Positions 19,039-25,287 of a DNA stretch of 64,000 nucleotides are shown here, piece by piece. Position 1 is the first letter of the stretch. Every line of letters begins with the position of its first letter. The position numbers were made by a program, and so were the translations under genes. This stretch comes from Xanthomonas sp. Leaf131 (GTDB taxonomy: Bacteria; Pseudomonadota; Gammaproteobacteria; Xanthomonadales; Xanthomonadaceae), in NCBI RefSeq assembly GCF_001423495.1, contig NZ_LMOG01000018.1:110745-174744 (forward strand), given 5' to 3'. The notes beneath the pieces are model-generated. The model was not told the origin of the DNA, searched no databases, and saw only the letters and a list, made by a program, of their open reading frames with translations.

Positions 19039-19602
19039 TTGAGTCTGAAATGGAAGCTTTTCTGGGGTGTGGTCTCACTTTGTGCCATTGGTAGCGCTGC
19101 ACTTGTCTACATCGCGTATCAAACCGCACCACCATCAAATAGCAACACCTTCATCGAGGTAACAAAAGCGATCTTCCTTTGCCTGGGCGGCATTGGCGTA
19201 TTGCTGCCAATCACACTCAATGCAATGAACTCAATTGAAGAAGGAAAACTCAAGAAGATTGAGAACACCTTCTCCCTTCTGAGTAGCTGGGATGATCCCC
19301 ACCTCTTAAAAGCCAGGAACTACACAAGAGTCGCTAAAAAGAACAAACCGAACATAAGTGATGTCGAGTTGGTTAATCAAATTGAAGGCGAAGAGGAGTT
19401 GGAACAGTCGGTGATTCTGGTTACAAACTATCTCGAACACGTCAGGTACTCGTTCAAGACGGGGCGAATTGACACAGCCGCATTCAAAGAATCATTGGGC
19501 GCCACGCTGGTAAGCCTTATCGACAGATTCTGGCCATATTACGAAAAGCAGCCGCAGGCAGTCTGTAATGACCTCAAAGAACTGAAGAGGCTGCTGGAGT
19601 GA
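19039..19602 (+). CDS. Cassette 2: two-TM membrane protein, DUF4760-like
   Basis: 187-aa protein from a TTG start preceded by GGAGAG. Two hydrophobic helices are visible (~7-27, G-V-V-S-L-C-A-I-G-S-A-A-L-V-Y-I-A-Y; ~42-62, A-I-F-L-C-L-G-G-I-G-V-L-L-P-I). A charged cytoplasmic helical domain follows with F-S-L-L-S-S-W-D-D-P-H-L-L-K-A-R and W-P-Y-Y-E-K, features that resemble DUF4760-type proteins; that assignment is tentative. Low GC relative to the host and located between attC1 and attC2. Function unknown; membrane proteins are common cassette cargo. Confidence 0.7.
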   Translation: MSLKWKLFWGVVSLCAIGSAALVYIAYQTAPPSNSNTFIEVTKAIFLCLGGIGVLLPITLNAMNSIEEGKLKKIENTFSLLSSWDDPHLLKARNYTRVAKKNKPNISDVELVNQIEGEEELEQSVILVTNYLEHVRYSFKTGRIDTAAFKESLGATLVSLIDRFWPYYEKQPQAVCNDLKELKRLLE

Positions 19603-19603
19603 T

Positions 19604-19681
19604 TGCTAACCAGAACTTTAAGCCGACGGCCACGCCTTCGCTTCGCTCCGGCGCGGCCGCGGCATAAGCTCGGCGTTAGGC
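19604..19681 (+). other. attC site of cassette 2
   Basis: 78-bp site from TGCTAAC to GTTAGGC. The inverse core is the exact reverse complement of the GTTAGCA at this cassette's 5' border. The longer centre (CCTTCGCTTCGCTCCGG region) differs from the other four sites, suggesting a different origin. Confidence 0.82.
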
Positions 19682-19697
19682 ATCGACAGGAGGAGAT

Positions 19698-19871
19698 ATG
19701 CAGATGTTGGCCGCAGCAAAACTTCGTCAGGCGTGGGGAGATACACCTTGCGACCACCCACGCATTGAGCAGGAGTATCACTTGGGCTCCAACACCGGCG
19801 AGTACGTTTGTACACAGTGCGGAGAGGCAAAAGAAGGGTCTGACTGGAACAGGCGGGCATCAGATGCCTAA
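19698..19871 (+). CDS. Cassette 3: 57-residue zinc-ribbon-like small protein
   Basis: Short gene with a strong ribosome-binding site (AGGAGG, seven bases before ATG). It fills cassette 3, and its stop overlaps the inverse core GCCTAAC. The protein starts M-Q-M-L-A-A-A-K-L-R. It has C18-D-H20 and C38-T-Q-C41 separated by ~17 residues, the spacing of a small zinc ribbon, with W-x-x-R near the end. No homologue recognised. Such cassette microproteins may bind nucleic acid or protein, which is inference. Base pattern and fit to the cassette borders make it a likely real gene. Confidence 0.68.
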   Translation: MQMLAAAKLRQAWGDTPCDHPRIEQEYHLGSNTGEYVCTQCGEAKEGSDWNRRASDA

Positions 19872-19925
19872 CAATTCATTCAAGCCGATGCCGCTTCGCG
19901 GCTCGGCTTAATTCAGGCGTTAGCC
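19866..19925 (+). other. attC site of cassette 3
   Basis: 60-bp site from GCCTAAC to GTTAGCC, centre GAT-GCCGC-TTC-GCGGC, outer arms AATTCATTCAAGCC / GGCTTAATTCAGGC. The inverse core is the exact complement of GTTAGGC at the 5' border. Nearly identical to attC4 and attC5. Confidence 0.88.
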
Positions 19926-19928
19926 CCC

Positions 19929-20087
19929 ATGCTCACTACCGATGAGAGCGTTGATGGCTATATCGGCGCGCGCGAGCGCTCTGAAGAACTTTTACGCTGC
20001 AGCAACAAGATACTCGTTTTTTCATCCGGCCTCGGAAACGAAAGCGCGTCGGCATTCTTTGCTTGGACGGGCGTAAGAACCCGATGA
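19929..20087 (+). CDS. Cassette 4, upstream part: 52-residue frame
   Basis: ATG nine bases inside cassette 4, giving 52 residues (starts M-L-T-T-D-E-S-V-D-G-Y-I-G). It stops at TGA that overlaps the next ATG (ATGA). No clear ribosome-binding site; the leader is nearly as short as it can be. The following frame read upstream of its own ATG continues as plausible protein (R-V-G-I-L-C-L-D-G-R-K-N-P), so this is more likely the N-terminal half of one gene broken by a frameshift around 20030-20050 than a separate gene. No family recognised. Confidence 0.45.
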   Translation: MLTTDESVDGYIGARERSEELLRCSNKILVFSSGLGNESASAFFAWTGVRTR

Positions 20088-20218
20088 AGCACCTTGAAAA
20101 GACCAACTTAGTCTTGCCGAAAATTCCATACGACCGTACAAGTACGGTATTCGTGTCACTTAACCGCATTGTACAAGAGGCGGATGCTCAACTCAGCAGT
20201 ACTCCCCAAAACAATTAA
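20084..20218 (+). CDS. Cassette 4, downstream part: 44-residue frame, possibly the frameshifted C-terminal half
   Basis: Starts M-K-H-L-E-K-T-N-L-V-L-P-K-I-P-Y-D-R and ends at TAA in the attC. In this frame open sequence extends left past the ATG with sensible residues, supporting an ancestral continuous protein of ~95-100 residues. It could also be translationally coupled to the upstream frame through the ATGA overlap. The degenerate inverse core of this cassette (CCAAAAC instead of GGCTAAC) agrees with decay. Function unknown. Confidence 0.45.
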   Translation: MKHLEKTNLVLPKIPYDRTSTVFVSLNRIVQEADAQLSSTPQNN

Positions 20219-20265
20219 TTAAAGCCGAAGCCGCTTCGCGGCCCGGCTTAACTCAGGCGTTAGAG
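20206..20265 (+). other. attC site of cassette 4, degenerate inverse core
   Basis: From CCAAAAC to GTTAGAG; centre GAA-GCCGC-TTC-GCGGC identical to its neighbours. The expected inverse core GGCTAAC is altered at four positions with only the final AAC kept, so strand pairing of the outer box would be weak. Confidence 0.78.
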
Positions 20266-20271
20266 GACTAC

Positions 20272-20688
20272 ATGGATCTAAAGGAATTTGTGAGAGAAAC
20301 CCTCGTGCAGATTGCGGCTGGTGTCAGAGATGCCCAAACCGATGTGCGCACTTTGGGCGGCATCGTTAACCCAGCCACCCAGAATCCCTCAACCAGCGGA
20401 AACTCCTATTTCGCATCCGTTGATGACCTACACCACGTCTTCTTGGTCGATTTTGATGTTGCGGTGACTGTGGCTGAGAACGCCGGGACAAGCGCTCAAG
20501 CGAAACTCAATGTCGCAACCATCCTCTCGCTGGGGGCTGGAGGTCAATCCGCCAACTCCAGTGCAGCTACTAATCGTCTCACCTTCAAGGTTCCACTTGC
20601 GCTACCTATTGATGAGCCATCGCATGCCAAGCTCTCCAGTGAGATCGCCGAGAGTCGAGCAAAGATGCGGCAAGCCTTGGGTTACTAG
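20272..20688 (+). CDS. Cassette 5: 138-residue protein of unknown function
   Basis: Starts M-D-L-K-E-F-V-R-E-T-L-V-Q-I-A-A-G-V with an amphipathic N-terminal helix. Then comes a beta-rich centre with V-D-F-D-V-A-V-T-V, a small-residue linker, and R-L-T-F-K-V-P-L-A-L-P. No TM segment. The helix plus F-D-V-A-V-T plus F-K-V-P layout is one I recall from short hypothetical proteins in many bacteria and loosely resembles trypsin-co-occurring (Trypco2-like) domains, but this is weak. ATG is 12 bp inside the cassette border. Function not assigned. Confidence 0.7.
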   Translation: MDLKEFVRETLVQIAAGVRDAQTDVRTLGGIVNPATQNPSTSGNSYFASVDDLHHVFLVDFDVAVTVAENAGTSAQAKLNVATILSLGAGGQSANSSAATNRLTFKVPLALPIDEPSHAKLSSEIAESRAKMRQALGY

Positions 20689-20693
20689 GCTCC

Positions 20694-20753
20694 CTCTAAC
20701 AATTCATTCAAGCCGAAGCCGCTTCGCGGCTCCGCTTAATTCGGGCATTAGGC
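20694..20753 (+). other. attC site of cassette 5 with mutated core
   Basis: From CTCTAAC (exact complement of this cassette's 5' core GTTAGAG) to ATTAGGC. The obligatory G of the crossover triplet GTT is A here, so the last attC of the array is probably inactive. No further cassette is visible to the right. Confidence 0.8.
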
Positions 20754-21024
20754 AGGGGTGGGGCACTACAGCTTCGGCATCCGCTGTCGCGCGCTCTTAC
20801 GTGTCCAGCGACTGGGATGCGCGCGAGCGGGCGGGCCGATAAAGCCTCATTACGTGCAATTGCTCACCGACGCGGTTCATCGAACTCCGTAGGCTACCGG
20901 CAAATGCCCAGGCCAACCGAGTCGGCGCAATGCGTTGCACTGCAGTCAGATGCAACGCACCCGCCACTCACTTCAGGCAGTGGTGCCCCGAGCATGCGCG
21001 CAACGCGCGCAGCCTCTCGACGGG
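20754..21024. other. Gap after the cassette array, no gene seen
   Basis: 271 bp between the last attC and the OprB stop codon. Short frames exist but have no start context or recognisable product. It may hold decayed cassette DNA; nothing supports a call. Confidence 0.4.
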
Positions 21025-22302
21025 TCACAGATTCCAGTCGATCCGCATGCCCGCGATCAGCGCGTTCTTCAGATCGTTACTGCGGGTGGGTTCGTTGAAC
21101 TGGTCGGGGTTGATCACGTAATGCAGGTTGGGCGCGATGCGCAGGCGCTTGGTGACCTGGATGCCGTAGCTCAGCTCCATCATGATCTGGTTGTCGGCCG
21201 GGGTGCCGGTGCCGCCGGCCGAGGCGCGGGCCAGGCGCAGGTTTTCGATCGCCTCGTCGCTGTACTTCTGCTGGGTGATCACGAAGGCGATATTGTCCTG
21301 CGGGCGGCTGGCGAAGGTGCCTTTCTGCACTAGGCCGAGCTGCACGAAGTGGTCTTCGATGGCCTGGCCGCCGGTGCTTTTGAGGATGGCTGCGAAGACG
21401 GTCAGGCCGCGGGTGCCGGACGGATCCGGGTTGGTGACCTGTTGTTCGAAGCGGCCGAACAGGCCCGAGCGGCCCTGCTTGTTTTCGTAGCCGAGGCCGC
21501 TGAGCACGGCCGGGTTGCCGTTGCGGTCGCGCAGCGGGTCGGTGTAGTCGGAGTTGTCCTGCCAGCCACCGAGTTCGTACATCGCGGCCATGCTGCCGTC
21601 GCCGCCCTTGTTCTTGTAGCCAACCGCATACGGCACCACCACGCCGGTGGTGTCGTCGGTGCTCCATTTCAGGCCGTGCTGGCCGTCCTGGGCCTGCACC
21701 GGGTTCACCTCATAGGCGCCCACATGCACATAGACCTTGGGCGTAACCCAGGCGGTGGCGTGCGCTGCCCAGCTGGAGACCGGCCAGTAAGTGAAGTTGC
21801 TGGTGCGGAACACGAAAGTGGGATTGCCGCAGGCCGAGTTGCCCTGGAAGTACTGGCACAGGTCCGAGCCGAGGAAGTGGATGTTGGCCACGCTGCGGCC
21901 GGCTTCCAGTTCCAGGCGGTCGTTGAAGAGTTTTTGCAGCAGGGTGAAGTTGGCCAGCCGCGTGCCCTGGCCGCCGTAAATTTCCTGCACCGAGGTGCTG
22001 TTGCCGATGCTGCTGTTGGACAGGTTGGTGCCGTGGCGGTTGGTGACGTACAGCTTGACGGTGGCACCGCCCCAGCCGAACAGGCGGTCCATGTCGACAT
22101 CGGTGCCGACCATCAACTGGCCGGCGTAGGCGTCGCCGTTCTTGCGCCCGCCATCGATCATCGAGGCCGCTTCGCCGGTGTAGCCCAGCTTGAGCTTGAA
22201 GGCATCGGCGGCATCCTGCGCGTGGGCGAGCGGGGTCAGCGCCAGTGCCAGCGACAGGCACAGCAGGCGGGGACGGGCATGGCGGGGGGCGAGGGCGGTC
22301 AT
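21025..22302 (-). CDS. oprB: Carbohydrate-selective porin, OprB family
   Basis: Outer-membrane sugar channel of 425 aa. It has a signal peptide (~1-28, ending A-H-A-Q-D) and a 16-strand-type barrel with family features: L-E-A-G-R in the first half, C-Q-Y-F-Q-G-N-S-A-C-G-N with two cysteines, W-A-A-H-A, and a C-terminal E-L-S-Y-G-I-Q-V then L-H-Y-V-I-N-P-D-Q-F. It lies 185 bp downstream of fruA on the same strand, so it likely brings fructose or related sugars across the outer membrane for the PTS; co-transcription is inference. Confidence 0.92.
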   Translation of the reverse strand: MTALAPRHARPRLLCLSLALALTPLAHAQDAADAFKLKLGYTGEAASMIDGGRKNGDAYAGQLMVGTDVDMDRLFGWGGATVKLYVTNRHGTNLSNSSIGNSTSVQEIYGGQGTRLANFTLLQKLFNDRLELEAGRSVANIHFLGSDLCQYFQGNSACGNPTFVFRTSNFTYWPVSSWAAHATAWVTPKVYVHVGAYEVNPVQAQDGQHGLKWSTDDTTGVVVPYAVGYKNKGGDGSMAAMYELGGWQDNSDYTDPLRDRNGNPAVLSGLGYENKQGRSGLFGRFEQQVTNPDPSGTRGLTVFAAILKSTGGQAIEDHFVQLGLVQKGTFASRPQDNIAFVITQQKYSDEAIENLRLARASAGGTGTPADNQIMMELSYGIQVTKRLRIAPNLHYVINPDQFNEPTRSNDLKNALIAGMRIDWNL

Positions 22303-22487
22303 GGCAGGACTCCGAACAAAGAGGGCGTGGCCGAGAAGGCGGACGCGACAGCTAAGGGGTGGGCAAGCCGCTGGCCGCGCACGAAGGTGCGCAGCGCAGC
22401 GGTGAAACCAGTCAGGGGTGACGCAGATCAGCGATCAGATGCGCCGGATGCGTGGTGTGGAATCGGTCGGGGCAGGGCTGCCGAACG

Positions 22488-24215
22488 TCAGGCGATCACG
22501 TCGGCCACCGGCTTCTTGAGCAGGCGCAGCGCCACCGCAGTGACCACCACGCCGACCACCAGGGCCAGCACGTAATTGAGCAGGTGGGTCACCGCGTTGG
22601 GGATCAGCAGCACGAAGATGCCGCCGTGCGGTGCCTTCAACTCCGCGCCGGCGGTCATCGAGATCGCGCCGGCCACGGCGGAGCCGATCACTAGCGCCGG
22701 GATGGTGCGCAGCGGGTCGCGGGCGGCATACGGGATGGCGCCTTCGGTGACGAAGGCCAGCCCGAGCACGCCAGCGGCAGTGGCCGAGCCGCGTTCTTCG
22801 ACGGTGAAGCGGTTGCGGAACACCCAGGTGGCCAGCGCGATGCCCAGCGGCGGGGTCATGCCGGCGACCATGGCGGCGGCCATTGGCGTGTAGACCTGGC
22901 TGGCGATCAGGCCGGTGGAGAACGCGTAGGCGGCCTTGTTGACCGGCCCGCCCATGTCGAAGGCCATCATGCCGCCGAGCAACAGGCCCAGCAGCAGCGC
23001 GCTGCTGCCCTGCATGCCGCGCAGCCAGGCGGTGAGCCAGGCCAGCAGGTCGGCGACCGGTTGGCCGAACACGTACATCATCGCCAGGCCGACCAGCAGC
23101 GTGCCCAGCACCGGCAGGATCAGCACCGGCTTGAGCCCTTCCAGGTTGCGCGGCAGCTTGATGTAGCGGTTGAGCGCAGCCACACCGTAGCCGGCGATGA
23201 AGCCGGCAATGATGCCGCCGAGGAAGCCGGCATTGAGATTGGCCGCCACCAGGCCGCCGATCATGCCGGGCGCGATGCCGGGGCGGTCGGCGATGGAGTA
23301 GGCGATGTAGCCGGCCAGCGCCGGCACCATCAAGGTGAAGCCGGCCTTGGCACCGATCTGGAACAGCGACCAGGCCAGCGTGCCTTGATGCGCATCGTCG
23401 CCGGCATAGATGCCGCCGAGCGCGAAGGCCAGCGCGATCAACAGGCCGCCGGCGGTGACGAAGGGCAGCATGAACGACACGCCGGTCATCAGGTGCTTGT
23501 AGGCACCAGTGCGGGCATTGCTGTTGTTGTCGGATTTGGCAGCGCCTGCGACCGGCGCTGCGCCGCCGTGCACGCCAGCGTCTGCCAGCGCCTTCTGGAT
23601 CAAGGCAGGGCCATCGTTGATCGCCGGCTTGGTGCCGCTCTTGAACAGGCGCTTGCCGCCGAAGCGGGCCAGGTCGACTTCGCGATCGGCCGCGATCAGC
23701 ACCAGATCGGCGTCGCGGATTTCTTCGTCGGTGAGTGCATCTTGCGCACCGACCGAGCCCTGGGTTTCCACCCGCATCTGGTAGCCAAGTTTCTTGGCTG
23801 CCTGCTGCAGGCCTTCGGCGGCCATGAAGGTGTGCGCGATGCCGGTGGGGCAGGAGGTGATCGCGACGATGCGCTTGCTGCCCGCGCCCGACGTGCCGGA
23901 TGCGCTTGCGGCGGCGGGTGCGGCGAGCTGGTTCACTGCAGCGGCCGGGTCGTCCAGCACCGCGCCCAGGCTCAGGCGCAGCAGCTGCGCGTCGCCGAAG
24001 CGGGTGGTGTCGGCATCGGCGTCGCCAATCACCAGCACCTGGGTTGCGCTGCCGGCAAGCTCGTTCGGCAATGCGCCGAGTACGCCCTGGTCGCTGCGGA
24101 TTTCGATCGTCACGCTGCGCCCGGCGGCGGTGGCCGCGCGGCGCAGCGCTTCGGCCGCCAGGACGGCTTCGGTGCTGCGGTCGCCAGCGGCGATGACCAC
24201 GATGGAAGAGGACAT
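22488..24215 (-). CDS. fruA: PTS fructose-specific EIIBC component
   Basis: Inner-membrane fructose transporter/phosphotransferase producing fructose-1-phosphate. The 575-aa protein has a degenerate IIB-like N-terminal domain (~1-95), an active IIB domain with [10 protein letters not shown] (phosphocysteine), and a IIC domain with about eight to nine helices beginning M-L-P-F-V-T-A-G-G. Start at 24215 is supported by GGAGA; the upstream frame is non-coding. Third gene of fruB-fruK-fruA. Confidence 0.96.
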   Translation of the reverse strand: MSSSIVVIAAGDRSTEAVLAAEALRRAATAAGRSVTIEIRSDQGVLGALPNELAGSATQVLVIGDADADTTRFGDAQLLRLSLGAVLDDPAAAVNQLAAPAAASASGTSGAGSKRIVAITSCPTGIAHTFMAAEGLQQAAKKLGYQMRVETQGSVGAQDALTDEEIRDADLVLIAADREVDLARFGGKRLFKSGTKPAINDGPALIQKALADAGVHGGAAPVAGAAKSDNNSNARTGAYKHLMTGVSFMLPFVTAGGLLIALAFALGGIYAGDDAHQGTLAWSLFQIGAKAGFTLMVPALAGYIAYSIADRPGIAPGMIGGLVAANLNAGFLGGIIAGFIAGYGVAALNRYIKLPRNLEGLKPVLILPVLGTLLVGLAMMYVFGQPVADLLAWLTAWLRGMQGSSALLLGLLLGGMMAFDMGGPVNKAAYAFSTGLIASQVYTPMAAAMVAGMTPPLGIALATWVFRNRFTVEERGSATAAGVLGLAFVTEGAIPYAARDPLRTIPALVIGSAVAGAISMTAGAELKAPHGGIFVLLIPNAVTHLLNYVLALVVGVVVTAVALRLLKKPVADVIA

Positions 24216-24330
24216 GCGAATCTCCTGCGTTATTCGGTTGCCGGATCGAGCCGGCGCTGTACATGCGTGTCTGTCGACATCTTTTCGGCGCACGGTGGTT
24301 GTCGATCGACCACGCGCGCTGGCGGGATGG

Positions 24331-25287
24331 CTACGAGAGGTGGTCGATGGCGATCTCGCCGGCGAGCTTGCGCACCTGCTGCGGGTTCAGCCGGCGCGCA
24401 TCGCCGCTTTCCAGCCGGCTGACCGAGAACGCGGTCGCTAGCCGTGCGCAATGTTCCAGATTGGTGAACTCTTCCAGCAGCGCGGCGGCCAGACCGGCCA
24501 CCATCGCATCACCGGCGCCCACGCTGCTGCCTTGCGCCAGCCGCGGCGGACGCGCGATCAGGCGCTGGTCGCGCTGCACGAACAGGGCGCCGTCGGTGCC
24601 CATCGAAATCACCACCAGCTGGATGCCGCACGCGATCAGTTCGTGCGCGGCGGCGCTGAGTGCGGCGCGGTCGGTCAGCGGGCGGCCGGTCCAGGCTTCC
24701 AGTTCGTGCCGGTTCGGCTTGACCGCGTACGGCAACGCCTCGCGTGCGGCGCCGAGTGCGGCCACCAGCGGCGCGCCACTGGTGTCCAGCAGCACGCGCG
24801 CACCGGCGGCGCTGGCCTGGGCCTGCAATTGCGCCCAGCTGTCGTCCGGCAAACCGGCCGGCAGGCTGCCCGACAGCACCACCGGCAGACCGGGGCGCAG
24901 CAGCGGGGCCAGGTGATCGGCCACGCCTTGCAGGTGCGGCTGGCCCAGGCGCAGGCCGGGCAGGTTGATGTCGGTGGTGTCGTTGCTGCGCGCTTCGACC
25001 AACTTGAGATTGGTGCGGGTCTCGCCGGCCACGCGTTGGCAGTGATCGGCAATGCCACGTTCGCGGAACAGTGCCTCGAACACGCCGGCATTGCCGACCC
25101 CGAGCACACCGAGCGCGGCGACCTGGCTGCCCCAATCGGCCAGACAGGCGGCCACGTTGATGCCCTTGCCGCCGGCATCGTTGCGCACGCTGCTGGCGCG
25201 ATGCACCGCGCCTGGCTGCAGGCTGTCGAGCTGGATGGTCTGATCGATCGCCGGATTCAGCGTGACCGTGATGGCCTGCAGGCTCAT
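24331..25287 (-). CDS. fruK: 1-phosphofructokinase
   Basis: PfkB-family sugar kinase converting fructose-1-phosphate to fructose-1,6-bisphosphate. The 318-aa protein has T-L-N-P-A-I-D-Q-T at the start, G-G-K-G-I-N-V-A for substrate binding, L-S-G-S-L-P-A-G, and the catalytic G-A-G-D-A-M-V-A-G near the end. Its start overlaps the fruB stop by four bases (ATGA), indicating coupling; fruA follows after 115 bp. Confidence 0.96.
   Translation of the reverse strand: MSLQAITVTLNPAIDQTIQLDSLQPGAVHRASSVRNDAGGKGINVAACLADWGSQVAALGVLGVGNAGVFEALFRERGIADHCQRVAGETRTNLKLVEARSNDTTDINLPGLRLGQPHLQGVADHLAPLLRPGLPVVLSGSLPAGLPDDSWAQLQAQASAAGARVLLDTSGAPLVAALGAAREALPYAVKPNRHELEAWTGRPLTDRAALSAAAHELIACGIQLVVISMGTDGALFVQRDQRLIARPPRLAQGSSVGAGDAMVAGLAAALLEEFTNLEHCARLATAFSVSRLESGDARRLNPQQVRKLAGEIAIDHLS

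Larger units (their letters stand above)
18223..20753 (+). mobile_element. Five-cassette integron array
   Basis: Five gene cassettes in direct orientation: C1 18224-19013, C2 19014-19675, C3 19676-19919, C4 19920-20259, C5 20260-20747. Each has a gene starting close to its 5' border and an attC at its 3' end. The 5' border cores are GTTAGAA, GTTAGCA, GTTAGGC, GTTAGCC and GTTAGAG; the inverse cores at the 3' ends are TTCTAAC, TGCTAAC, GCCTAAC, CCAAAAC and CTCTAAC. Four of five are exact reverse complements, which is what cassette integration at G/TT produces. Base composition is visibly more AT-rich than the flanks. The array follows secF rather than ilvD, the site described for Xanthomonas integrons. 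Confidence 0.88.

Noticed and set aside
19603..19911. 102-codon plus-strand frame across attC2 and cassette 3
   Set aside because: It runs through two attC sites and has no ribosome-binding site; the 57-codon frame at 19698 has one and fits the cassette.
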